Assembly (NCBI GenBank): GCA_964371785.1
Contig: CAYJOL010000003.1
Span: 248,001 to 312,000 of the forward strand
DNA from: CAVQCT01 sp964371785
GTDB taxonomy: Bacteria > Zixibacteria > MSB-5A5 > GN15 > FEB-12
Length of the DNA: 64,000 bases
Direction: 5' to 3'
Shown here: positions 20,731 through 28,573 of the stretch, piece by piece
Layout: every line of letters starts with the position of its first letter
How positions within the stretch are numbered: position 1 is the first letter of the stretch
Notes under the pieces: model-generated
Database searches by the model: none
What the model was told of the DNA's origin: nothing
The model's input: only the letters and a program-made list of their open reading frames with translations
Program-made: the position numbers and the translations under genes

Positions 20731-21093
20731 CTACTCCATCGAAAGACACTTGAACACCTGCTCGCGAGTGCCGTCGTCAAACAGAATTTCCTGCTCCATC
20801 ACCCGTTTGATACCATCGCGCGTAATGACATCCGGATCATAAGTCACCACTGCCTTATGTTCGGTGGCAAAGGTCTCGATCCCAATGATGCCGGGAGTGT
20901 TCTCATACAGGGAGGTAAAGAACCCGGCCGTTCCCTTACACTTGAGACCATCGACAACAAATATGGCCTGCGACCCGGTTTTGGAGTCGTACATCACGTT
21001 GGTTGTCGGCTGGGTGAAGGCGGTTCTGAGGAAATACCCGCCGAACAGCGCCAGTATCATGAGAACCGGAATAATCAGTTTTGGTACTCGCAT
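20731..21093 (-). CDS. Membrane-anchored HMA-like protein
   Basis: 120 residues: one N-terminal helix (IIPVLMILALFGGYFL) and a domain with the betaalphabeta-type order of heavy-metal-associated proteins (AIFVVDGLKCKGTAGFF ... GIIGIETFATEHKAVVTYDPDVITRDGIKRVM). The metal loop is GLKCKGTA, with only one Cys where classical HMA domains have CxxC; a second Cys lies near the C-terminus (VFKCLSME). The start is fixed by AGGAG five bases upstream of the ATG. It begins 8 nt after the polyferredoxin stop, so the pair is one operon. It may act on a metal or on a thiol exchange partner of that protein; this is inference. Confidence 0.7.
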   Translation of the reverse strand: MRVPKLIIPVLMILALFGGYFLRTAFTQPTTNVMYDSKTGSQAIFVVDGLKCKGTAGFFTSLYENTPGIIGIETFATEHKAVVTYDPDVITRDGIKRVMEQEILFDDGTREQVFKCLSME

Positions 21094-21101
21094 AGTTACT
21101 C

Positions 21102-21875
21102 CTACAATCCTGCCCTGACCTGAAGCGTATCGGTCTCCGGACAAGCGTCGACACATTCCAGACAGTTTGTGCAATCGCGTTGTCGGACTATTTTGAGCTC
21201 CTGCACCGGGATATCCCACATACAAGCCTGACCGCATTTGCCGCAGGAGGTGCATGTTGTCTCGTCGCGGGTTATTCGTATTAAGCCGATTCGGCTGAAT
21301 GGATCAAACACCGCTCCAAGCGGGCAGAGGTACCGACAGAACATCATCGGGACAAACACCGCGCCAACTGTCAGCAGCACCAGAACTATAATCGAGATAA
21401 CACCGACGCTGCCATGGCCGAGGCCGGAGAAGATAAGATAAAACGGGTCATAGCCGCGGAGCACCAGTTCGCCGGTCCGGTAGGTAAAATAAAGCGCCAC
21501 GATCAGCACGACATAGCGAAGCAGCTTGAGCCAGTTGTTGACTGGTGTCTTAACCCGCGGGCGTTTTTTCCAGACTGCGCCGCCGAATCTTCCGAACAGC
21601 TCGCCCAGAAAACCGATCGGGCATCCCCAGCCGCAGAATGATTTCTTGGACAGGATGACCAGCCCGAATAGGGCAAGCATCAGCGACAGGTTAATCGGGC
21701 CGAGTGCGCAGGAAAACTCACCGGCCGTGAAAAGTCCCCACAAACTCTCCGCTCCACCGAAGGGACAAAACGCCTCGAATGGTCGAGTACCATATCCCAG
21801 CGCGAGATAGGCGACCAGCCCCAGTATTATCAGAAATGTGCCGTATCGGAAATATCTGCTCTTCACCGCAGTCAT
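21102..21875 (-). CDS. NapH/CcoG-type membrane polyferredoxin
   Basis: 257 residues. About four or five membrane helices carry conserved Cys turns (FCPFGGAESLW, CGWGCPIGFLGE, FCRYLCPLGAVFD), followed by two C-terminal [4Fe-4S] motifs (CTSCGKCGQACMWDI and CTNCLECVDACPE). This arrangement is typical of the NapH/NosR/CcoG group, which moves electrons from the membrane to partner proteins. The ATG has GAGGAG nine bases upstream. It is first in a two-gene operon with an HMA-like protein. No reductase subunit is adjacent, so the partner is unknown. Confidence 0.88.
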   Translation of the reverse strand: MTAVKSRYFRYGTFLIILGLVAYLALGYGTRPFEAFCPFGGAESLWGLFTAGEFSCALGPINLSLMLALFGLVILSKKSFCGWGCPIGFLGELFGRFGGAVWKKRPRVKTPVNNWLKLLRYVVLIVALYFTYRTGELVLRGYDPFYLIFSGLGHGSVGVISIIVLVLLTVGAVFVPMMFCRYLCPLGAVFDPFSRIGLIRITRDETTCTSCGKCGQACMWDIPVQELKIVRQRDCTNCLECVDACPETDTLQVRAGL

Positions 21876-22108
21876 CCGGGTTACTCCTCTGTTGTTTTTA
21901 CCTTACGCCACGGACCGGCAATAACGCGTGCAACAAGCCGATCCAAAGATGCCGTAATATACACATAACAGCCCATTTTTCCAGCATGATTTTCAGGAAC
22001 TGAAAGCGCAGACGATTACTGGCCCAAAAAGAAAATCGACATGTCACTTGTCACGGCTACGTTTACATCTGGTTGACGTGGGCTACAAAAACGAATGAAT
22101 CAGAGAGC
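21876..22108. other. Intergenic gap, nothing identified
   Basis: 233 nt between the SDR stop and the start of the polyferredoxin operon, all on the minus strand. It should hold the promoter of that operon, but I could not pick a well-spaced -35/-10 pair. No strong terminator hairpin follows the SDR gene. Confidence 0.35.
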
Positions 22109-22882
22109 TTACCGGCGACGGGCCATTTGCTCGACCGTGGCTATATCCTTGATGTAGTTGATGGCGAATTCTTTCTGGGCCGGATTGGTGTAGACTTCCG
22201 CTTGAGGCGACTCAATAAGCCTGACCATGACCGCCGCGACGTCGCTTGCATTCTGGGCGTTCATGGCGGCGAAATTCGGCGGAGCGGATGGTGCGTTTCC
22301 AAGTACGTTAATTGCAAAATCGGTCGACACCGCCCCGGGCAGAACCGTGGAAACAAAAATGTTTGGATACTCGGCGGCAAGGTCCATGCGAACGTTCGCG
22401 GTCAGGCTGTTAAGAGCCGCTTTGGCCGCGCTGTAAATTGAGCGGGCCGGCGACATGGGGACTTTGCTCAAAAACGAAGATACATTTATAAGGTGGCCCG
22501 ATTTCTTTTCTTTGAAATATGGTACTATCGTTTGCATACCGTACAGCGCGGATTTGACATTGATCCGGATGATCTCGTCAACATCGTCATCGGTGAGTTC
22601 CATAACCGGGCGGAAAATTCCGCGACCGGCATTGTTGACCCATACGTCGATCGTGCCGAACGCCTTGAGCGCCTCCGTCTTCAGTTGATTTACGTCCTGA
22701 CGCTTACGGACATCGGTGACCACTACTGCCGTTTCGGTTCCAGTTTCAGCGGCCACTTTCTCAAGTTCGTTCTCGCGTCTGGCGGCGAGTACTAGTTTAT
22801 GTCCTTGTTTGCCGAGCTGACGGGCGAGTTCCGCACCGATTCCGCCGCTGGCACCCGTGATAACAATTACTTTCGATGACAT
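22109..22882 (-). CDS. Short-chain dehydrogenase/reductase (classical SDR)
   Basis: 257 residues. The cofactor motif TGASGGIG lies at the N-terminus, NNAGRG near residue 80, and the catalytic YSAAK with an upstream Ser (SSFLSKVPMS). The Arg pair after the second strand (AARREN) suggests NADP(H) preference. The ATG at 22882 has GAGG six bases upstream and begins MSSKVIVITG; the longer frame to 22915 is not needed. Substrate not predictable. Single gene. Confidence 0.92.
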   Translation of the reverse strand: MSSKVIVITGASGGIGAELARQLGKQGHKLVLAARRENELEKVAAETGTETAVVVTDVRKRQDVNQLKTEALKAFGTIDVWVNNAGRGIFRPVMELTDDDVDEIIRINVKSALYGMQTIVPYFKEKKSGHLINVSSFLSKVPMSPARSIYSAAKAALNSLTANVRMDLAAEYPNIFVSTVLPGAVSTDFAINVLGNAPSAPPNFAAMNAQNASDVAAVMVRLIESPQAEVYTNPAQKEFAINYIKDIATVEQMARRR

Positions 22883-22983
22883 GCAATCCTCATTCCAGTT
22901 AAGCTCGATTTCCATACCACGAATAAACTACACCAATCGTTTGGCAACTTAAGATTTATAACAGAGGGGTGTGGTACAAAGGT

Positions 22984-23670
22984 TCACTCAATCTTGTCGC
23001 TTTTGGACAGGTTATGACGGGCACAGAGTATTTTGACATTTCGTGCGGTAATGCTTGAACCCCCTTTGGAATATGGAATGTCATGATCGAAATGCAGCTC
23101 GTCACTCGCTCCACAAATCACACAACGCCCACCATCTCGAATCCAGACTTCCTTCTTTACTTCGGTAGGAATCAGCCGGGTGCGCTCTCGAAAGGCTTCT
23201 TGAGAAATTGAATCAGTAATGCCCTCAGACAAGGTAAGTCGAAATCTGAGTACCGTCCTACCATTTGATTCCACATGCTCGTAATCCGTCAAGTCAAAAA
23301 CTCCTTTGAAGGACCATATGCCCGGTACTAGTTTTTCATACACTCGGACTAGTTCGGCACTGGCACCCGCTTTGTGATTTTCTACAGCGGCCACAAACTT
23401 TCCGTTTTGAGTCGGCTGACCGGACTTCGTATGCAATGGTTGATCTACGGTCTTGGGAAACGGAGCTTCAGGTGTGCGAGGGACATCGTGCCCTTCATAT
23501 ACGATAGTAAGGCCATCCTCCAATATTTGGTCTTGGTATGGTGCGTTTGACCGTTGTGACATCAAAATCACACTGTAACCGGGGTTGAGTCGGAAGTTCA
23601 TCCCACGTTGAAGCGTCTGCACTTTCTCCAGATCGCACATATCCCGATAGGATAATATGTCATCCCTCAT
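22984..23670 (-). CDS. HNH endonuclease with SRA-like N-terminal domain
   Basis: 228 residues from an ATG four bases after the preceding stop. The C-terminus is an HNH nuclease: RCVICGASDELHFDHDIPYSKGGS then NVKILCARHNLSKSDK, with two zinc CxxC-type half-sites and the catalytic His-Asn-His framework. Residues about 15-165 (GYSVILMSQRSNAPY, VYEGHD, TQNGKF, VRVYEKLVPGIWSFKGVFDLTDYEHV, FRFRL) resemble the SRA-like fold found in modification-dependent nucleases, where VRV-K-...-F-L-DY-...-F-F-L is typical. This suggests recognition of a modified base in incoming DNA; that role is inference. Base composition looks slightly AT-richer than the flanks. No methyltransferase is adjacent. Confidence 0.8.
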   Translation of the reverse strand: MRDDILSYRDMCDLEKVQTLQRGMNFRLNPGYSVILMSQRSNAPYQDQILEDGLTIVYEGHDVPRTPEAPFPKTVDQPLHTKSGQPTQNGKFVAAVENHKAGASAELVRVYEKLVPGIWSFKGVFDLTDYEHVESNGRTVLRFRLTLSEGITDSISQEAFRERTRLIPTEVKKEVWIRDGGRCVICGASDELHFDHDIPYSKGGSSITARNVKILCARHNLSKSDKIE

Positions 23671-23674
23671 ATTA

Positions 23675-25879
23675 CTACTTCCACGCATCCAGCTCCGGTA
23701 TTGAACCGGAGTCTGCATCAACCCCTACGCCGAAATTATTCGCGCCATAGGTCGAATCAGTCTTTGCCGGCTGAAGCCACTTGGTGTTGTTTGTGGCAAA
23801 CGGGCTGGGATTCTCAGCTTTATCCGAAAACTCAAAATAAGCATCATCACCGCCGATATCGATAAACCCGCCAAACGATTTGGAATAGTAATAGTAAGGC
23901 GTCAGCTTCGACGGAAAGCGATAGTCGTCACGATAGGTTGCTTCGCCCAAGCCGGGCGTATCCTTGCCCAGATAGTATTTGTCATTACCGCCAATATCGA
24001 TAAGAAAAGCATCAGAACGGATCTGCGCCAGTCCCATCGAAATCATCTTCGCCCGATACACATCATCGCCGCCAATATTTACAAGCAGAGCATTTGTGTA
24101 GTCCCAGCCGAAGCCCAGCGCGGCGCCGGCTGTTTCGAATAGCTCATGGCGGTCATTGCCACCCTCATCAAGCAAGATGCCGTTGCAGTAGTGGGCGCCG
24201 GATCCCTGGGTGAAGTAACAGGATTTGTAGAGATCATCGCCGGAACGATCGTCAACAACTCCCGTAGCGAACCAGTAACCAACCCCGAGCGTCCAGTTCC
24301 CGGAGTAGTATTCGTCGTTGCCGCGTATATCGATGATTGCGCCTAATCCGCCTGCCCACGCATGACCATCGGAGCCGTCGCCGCGCCTTCCGAATCCTGC
24401 CCCCTGAGCATTGTTACCGTTGATCTTATTCTGACTGTGATAGTCACCCCGATTGTACACACTCGTGTAGGGCTCGGCCGTGTATTTATCATTACCATCG
24501 AACGACGCACACACACCGACACCGCCGCCGATTCCCCCCATCCCCTGGCCATCACCATACAGATAGTAAGTGTCGTTCCCTTTTGCATCGAAGCACAATC
24601 CAATGCCGAAATATCCGGCTCCCTGTGCGGAGACTTCCGCTGTGTATTTGTCATCTCCTTCGCGATCGAGAAGCACGCCGACACCGAGCATCCCTGCGCC
24701 CTGGGCGAACGTAGAACCGTTGTACTGGTCATCGCCCTTGCTGTCTATCACCAGTCCCACCCCGAGCAGGCCGACGCCGGCCGCAGGCGGATACGAGGAC
24801 TTCTCATATCCATAGTAGTCATCACCACCGAGGTCAATGACGACCGAGACCGGATTCAGCAGCGAGGTGTTCGCGCCGGGAGTCCCCTGGTAGATGGTGT
24901 TGCGTCCGAAATCGACGATTAACAGACTGTTGGTAGCATCGATTTCATACCAGCCATTTACCGGAGCTCGTAGCGAGCTCATGAATGTCGTCGGGAGCTT
25001 GTCGATTTTGTAGACAGGCGAGAGAATCGCGATTCGTCCGAACGGCGTTTCGATTTCCAATTGAAAATCATCGGGAACCTGCTTGGCGAACCGTTTTAGC
25101 GAAGATTCCGCCAGCTCCGATGCCGCGGCCACTTTTAACGCCGCGTAGTGAAGCGATGGCCAGTCGAGGGTGCCGGCGATATCATCGAGCTCCGGGTGAT
25201 ATACCATGCCATCGCCCTGGGTATCAGCGAGGTCACGGATAGTAAACGCTCTCTCCATAGCGGCGCGGTCGCACCTGCGAAACGCCAGGTCGCGCCATTT
25301 GATCGCATCGGCGAGGTTGACTATTAACTGTGCCAGAATCACCTGCACGCTGTCAGGCAGGACTTTGGATTTCTCGAGAATTTCGTTTCGATAATTCGGC
25401 CATTCGGCCTTGGCGCCGAAGGTGTAAAACTCCGTGGATTGCCCGGCCAGCGCATAGAGCCTATCCACGGCATCGACCAATGGCTCATTTCCCGGGGGCG
25501 CGGGAATCAGGTTGGCCGAATATGATCTGAACCCCCCGAGTTTTCGATCGACTCCGAGATTGTACACGAGTTTGTAGAGTGCGTCGGAAGCGCTGTCGGC
25601 ATAGGCCGGGTCGAGATACAGTTCAACGGTGTTGCCCATTACTTTGGTGTAATCGTATAATTTGAGCGGTTCGGCAAAGAGATAATCGAACGATGTCAGC
25701 TTGTAAGGGATATCCAGGGGAAACCGGTTCCAGTACCCCCTGGGCTGATAGCCGAGGTCGGCCCGGGTAAACCCGACCTCGCCGAGAATGCGGCCAAGGA
25801 TGTCGCTCTGGGGCGTCTGGGCCATAGTGTCGTGCCCACAACAAATAACGAGAAGGATCATAAGGGCGTATCGCTTCAT
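23675..25879 (-). CDS. Secreted G-[D/N]-D-x-Y repeat protein, unknown function
   Basis: 734 residues from an ATG with AGAGGAA upstream. A signal peptide (MKRYALMILLVICCGHDTMA) starts it; the frame runs further upstream without support. Residues about 20-320 are a non-repetitive domain. From about 340 to the C-terminus a repeat recurs roughly every 22-45 residues: a G-[D/N]-D-x-Y core (GGDDYY, KGDDQY, EGDDKY, KGNDTY, DGNDKY, RGNDEY, SGDDLY, GGDDVY, GGNDKY, GGDDAY), followed by AQGAG/GVGLL and a hydrophobic VxxD strand. The regular Asp/Gly/Tyr spacing suggests a parallel beta-solenoid, perhaps Ca-binding. No catalytic motif. The HNH gene follows 4 nt downstream. Family not recognised. Confidence 0.75.
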   Translation of the reverse strand: MKRYALMILLVICCGHDTMAQTPQSDILGRILGEVGFTRADLGYQPRGYWNRFPLDIPYKLTSFDYLFAEPLKLYDYTKVMGNTVELYLDPAYADSASDALYKLVYNLGVDRKLGGFRSYSANLIPAPPGNEPLVDAVDRLYALAGQSTEFYTFGAKAEWPNYRNEILEKSKVLPDSVQVILAQLIVNLADAIKWRDLAFRRCDRAAMERAFTIRDLADTQGDGMVYHPELDDIAGTLDWPSLHYAALKVAAASELAESSLKRFAKQVPDDFQLEIETPFGRIAILSPVYKIDKLPTTFMSSLRAPVNGWYEIDATNSLLIVDFGRNTIYQGTPGANTSLLNPVSVVIDLGGDDYYGYEKSSYPPAAGVGLLGVGLVIDSKGDDQYNGSTFAQGAGMLGVGVLLDREGDDKYTAEVSAQGAGYFGIGLCFDAKGNDTYYLYGDGQGMGGIGGGVGVCASFDGNDKYTAEPYTSVYNRGDYHSQNKINGNNAQGAGFGRRGDGSDGHAWAGGLGAIIDIRGNDEYYSGNWTLGVGYWFATGVVDDRSGDDLYKSCYFTQGSGAHYCNGILLDEGGNDRHELFETAGAALGFGWDYTNALLVNIGGDDVYRAKMISMGLAQIRSDAFLIDIGGNDKYYLGKDTPGLGEATYRDDYRFPSKLTPYYYYSKSFGGFIDIGGDDAYFEFSDKAENPSPFATNNTKWLQPAKTDSTYGANNFGVGVDADSGSIPELDAWK

Positions 25880-25892
25880 AGGATGATTCCTC

Positions 25893-25947
25893 TGGCAATT
25901 TTTTTGATTTACAGCAACCAGTATAGTTGGTTTATTGCCAAAAACAA
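25893..25947. promoter_or_regulatory. Overlapping divergent promoter region with inverted repeat
   Basis: The 99 nt between the divergent repeat-protein and propeller-lipoprotein genes contains an inverted repeat TGGCAAT (25893-25899) / ATTGCCA (25934-25940). On the minus strand TTGTTT (25942-25947) and TATACT (25920-25925) are 16 nt apart, a plausible promoter for 25879. A plus-strand TATAGT (25922-25927) overlaps it and could serve the gene at 25979. A shared regulator would fit this layout; that is inference. Confidence 0.45.
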
Positions 25948-25978
25948 GAGAGTTCATTTCCCGGATAAGGAGGACCGC

Positions 25979-27085
25979 GTGAGACAATTGCTCAGCGCCA
26001 TCGCCCTGTACTGTCTTGCCGCCGGATGCGGTGAAAAGGTCGACAAGCAGACGTATCAGAAGAACTTGGAGAACAAGGAGAAGGCCGAGGAACTGGCTGA
26101 CAAACCAGTATCGGGCCCGACTATATTCGATGGTGAGACTCACCTTGCCAATTTGCAGCAACTCACTTTCGGCGGACAGAACGCCGAGGCCTATTTCTCA
26201 TACGATGCATCGGAGCTGATTTTCCAGTCGGACCGGGATTCCCTGCCGTGTGATCAGATATTCAGGATGAATGTCGATGGCACCCATGTGAAGATGATGT
26301 CCAACGGCAAGGGGGTGACCACGTGCTCATTCATCTCACCCGATGGCAAGAACATTATTTATGCCTCAACTTATCTGGCCGGGGACAGCTGTCCGCCCAA
26401 GCCGGATATGTCGCAGGGGTACGTCTGGGCGCTTCACACCGGGTATGACATTTTCAAGGCTGATCCCGATGGCTCCAATATCGTGCGGCTGACCGATACG
26501 CCCGGATATGACGCCGAATGTGTCTATTCCCCGCAGGGAGACAAGATCCTCTTTACTTCGGTGCGAACCGGAGATCTCGAACTGTACATGATGGATCCGG
26601 ACGGAAAACATGTTGAGCAACTGACCAACACTCCCGGATACGATGGTGGCGGGTTCTTCTCGCTCGATGGTCAATGGATCTGCTGGCGGGCGTCACGGCC
26701 GACCGGCAAGGACCTCGATGAATATCGCGCCCTGCTCAAGCAGGGACTGGTGAGACCAAGCCGGCTGGAAATCTATATCATGAATCTGAAAGACCGTCAG
26801 CCGATTCAGCTGACCAGCAACGGAGCCGCGAATTTTGGTCCGTATTTCCATCCCGACGGTAAGTCCGTGATCTATGCCTCGAATGTCGATGATCCGAAGG
26901 GAATGAATTTCGATCTCTATATGGTTGAGATTGCCACGAAGAAAGTCGAACGGATTACGTATAATCCGACTTTCGACGGTTTTCCGATGTTCAGCCACGA
27001 CGGCAAGAAGCTGGTGTTTGCGTCGAATCGCAACAACAGTCGTCCGCACGAGACGAACATCTTTATCGCTAATTGGAAACCATGA
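25979..27085 (+). CDS. TolB-like beta-propeller lipoprotein
   Basis: 368 residues from a GTG with AAGGAGG five bases upstream; the frame extends to 25832 but that part overlaps the divergent gene. The signal peptide ends in a lipobox LAAGC, with Cys17 as the lipidated residue. The rest is a series of PD40/TolB-like blades: AYFSYDASELIFQSDRD, TCSFISPDGKNIIYAS, ECVYSPQGDKILFTSVRTG, GGFFSLDGQWICWRAS, GPYFHPDGKSVIYASN and PMFSHDGKKLVFASNRN. These domains usually mediate protein interactions in the periplasm. No Pal or Tol genes are adjacent, so a Tol-complex role is not implied. Confidence 0.88.
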   Translation: MRQLLSAIALYCLAAGCGEKVDKQTYQKNLENKEKAEELADKPVSGPTIFDGETHLANLQQLTFGGQNAEAYFSYDASELIFQSDRDSLPCDQIFRMNVDGTHVKMMSNGKGVTTCSFISPDGKNIIYASTYLAGDSCPPKPDMSQGYVWALHTGYDIFKADPDGSNIVRLTDTPGYDAECVYSPQGDKILFTSVRTGDLELYMMDPDGKHVEQLTNTPGYDGGGFFSLDGQWICWRASRPTGKDLDEYRALLKQGLVRPSRLEIYIMNLKDRQPIQLTSNGAANFGPYFHPDGKSVIYASNVDDPKGMNFDLYMVEIATKKVERITYNPTFDGFPMFSHDGKKLVFASNRNNSRPHETNIFIANWKP

Positions 27086-27134
27086 TTTGTCGGTCGACTT
27101 CGGAAACAGCCTCTGACTGGACGCATGAATGATG

Positions 27135-27160
27135 GAGGCGGGTTTGAGCCCGCCTCTTTT
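27135..27160 (+). terminator. Intrinsic terminator after the propeller lipoprotein gene
   Basis: Perfect 8-bp GC-rich stem GAGGCGGG (27135-27142) / CCCGCCTC (27149-27156) with a 6-nt loop, followed by TTTT. It lies 50 nt after the stop at 27085. Confidence 0.85.
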
Positions 27161-27233
27161 CTGATTTGCGGGATATGCCGCGTTTTAGGCGGCGCTCGTA
27201 TCCGATATTAATGTGGGGGTTAGTATCAGTCGG

Positions 27234-27419
27234 TCAATCATTGGTCTCTTCGAGTTCCGAAAGCCGCAGATCTTCGATCATCTCCCGGCGTCCGCGCCGG
27301 CGAAGTCGGTCTTTTTTCCGGCTGTAACGATCATCCCAGTTGGCGGGCCGCTTCTTAGTATTGTTGTGCTGGCCATCTTTGTCATTCTGCTGGGGTTCAC
27401 GTGTCCAACGGTCTTGCAT
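27234..27419 (-). CDS. Small, highly charged protein, unknown function
   Basis: 61 residues, rich in Arg, Lys, Asp and Asn (ANWDDRYSRKKDRLRRRGRREM then an acidic LSELEE tail), with no hydrophobic segment. The call rests on a strong ribosome binding site: GGAGG six bases before the ATG at 27419. A 16-bp perfect palindrome lies 44 nt upstream. The overlapping plus-strand frame (27213-27440) has no such signal. It may be a nucleic-acid-associated protein by composition, but that is a guess; no family recognised. Confidence 0.55.
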   Translation of the reverse strand: MQDRWTREPQQNDKDGQHNNTKKRPANWDDRYSRKKDRLRRRGRREMIEDLRLSELEETND

Positions 27420-27804
27420 GAAAATCCTCCGAAATACTGAACAGCACTAATGCTTACATTCTGACATTAATTAATGTCGGAGTTCGCGGCCGAATTTTTC
27501 ATTTGAGTTTCAAAAAAATGACCTACTGGAGATTCGGGGATACCGGCAGCAGTCGGCAGACATCCGCCGAGTCCTCTGAACTGCATATCGTTACACATTG
27601 TCAAGTATACGTTCCGAATGTGCTGAATTATGCAGACTCCAACAGGCGTCGTGCGGTCACCCAAGTAGTCCATCTCGCGATTTACAAGCTATTGTTTGAC
27701 AATAGGATAACATCAATTTCCATCTCCTGAAACTGAAAATATCACACTCGGCACATCCGATGCAGTATGCCTTTGCAGACAGCTTTGAAAGTAGGAGAGA
27801 GAAT
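27420..27804. other. Divergent intergenic region
   Basis: About 385 nt between the small charged protein gene and the gene at 27805. It contains the 16-bp palindrome at 27463-27478. A plus-strand TTGACA (27696-27701) lacks a good -10 at normal spacing, so I do not call that promoter. A possible frame 27503-27730 has no start-site support. No RNA gene seen. Confidence 0.4.
27463..27478. promoter_or_regulatory. Perfect 16-bp palindrome, operator candidate
   Basis: GACATTAATTAATGTC is perfectly self-complementary and sits 44 nt upstream of the small charged protein's ATG on the minus strand. The size and AT-rich centre suit a dimeric repressor. A partial copy of the half-site (ATTAATGT, about 27207-27214) lies just beyond the other end of that gene. 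Confidence 0.5.
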
Positions 27805-28425
27805 ATGCTCGAAGGAAGATTTCAAAGAGGCTTTTCACCGGAACGACTCGAGACGACCACCGATCCGAGAATCCGCAGGGACGACAAAGGCTACTTTGTC
27901 ATGTCACTGTCGGAGAATTCGAAAGTGTATTTCGAGGACTTCTACCGGTTTTTGGAGCTTACCTATGCCGCGGCCTTAACTGAAAAAGACACGGTTCGCC
28001 GGAGATTGATCGAAACGAGGATTTCGCACTCGGAGACGGTGGCGTTTTATCGGGCCAAGGCTGTTATTCTCGATCTGTTGCTTAAGAATATACGCCGGTT
28101 CTATACCGATGGCGCCAATCTGGGCATCATCATGACCCCCTGGTGTTTCGGTACCGTCATGCTGGAAAAGGTTGAAGTATATAGAGATAGGCTGAGCAAA
28201 GGGGAAGTCCAGGATGAAAATGTGCCCGATTACCCGTATTATGTGATTAACTATATCGATGAGATTTACAAAGTGGTACTGCTGAGCCTGTTCGATTTTC
28301 CGGAAAAGGCTTTTCAGATGCGCTGGCAGTATTCGGAACTTTTGAAACGCTATTCCCTGATTCTGACCAATATCACCAGTTCGCTGAATTCGGTTCTTCA
28401 TTCTATTAAAAATCTCAACGCCTGA
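27805..28425 (+). CDS. Conserved-looking helical protein, unknown function
   Basis: 206 residues from an ATG with AGGAGAG upstream; the frame reaches back to 27760 but that start lacks a ribosome binding site. Soluble and predicted largely helical, with a basic N-terminus (RFQRGFSPERLETTTDPRIRRDDKG) and aromatic-rich segments (VYFEDFYRFLELTYA, NIRRFYTDG, YPYYVINYIDEIYKVV). No metal, nucleotide or membrane motif. It is a single-gene unit closed by a strong terminator 33 nt after the stop. I do not recognise the family. Confidence 0.7.
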   Translation: MLEGRFQRGFSPERLETTTDPRIRRDDKGYFVMSLSENSKVYFEDFYRFLELTYAAALTEKDTVRRRLIETRISHSETVAFYRAKAVILDLLLKNIRRFYTDGANLGIIMTPWCFGTVMLEKVEVYRDRLSKGEVQDENVPDYPYYVINYIDEIYKVVLLSLFDFPEKAFQMRWQYSELLKRYSLILTNITSSLNSVLHSIKNLNA

Positions 28426-28457
28426 ACAAGGCCTGACTTCTTCATCCCTCCTACAGG

Positions 28458-28486
28458 ACCCCCTGAGTTTTCAGGGGGTTTTTTTT
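28458..28486 (+). terminator. Intrinsic terminator
   Basis: Perfect 9-bp stem ACCCCCTGA (28458-28466) / TCAGGGGGT (28471-28479), GTTT loop, then a continuous T-run to 28486. It ends the transcript of the 206-residue unknown gene. Confidence 0.92.
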
Positions 28487-28573
28487 ATAACGAATCAAGC
28501 ATATCTGCCGATATATGTCTCATAACTATTTACCGGCGTGAAGAGTAGACGACAGGCAGGCAACGGCCCGATT

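Noticed and set aside
25880..26161. N-terminal extension of the repeat protein with a hydrophobic stretch
   Set aside because: Overlaps the divergent lipoprotein gene and lies upstream of a normal signal peptide with its own ribosome binding site.
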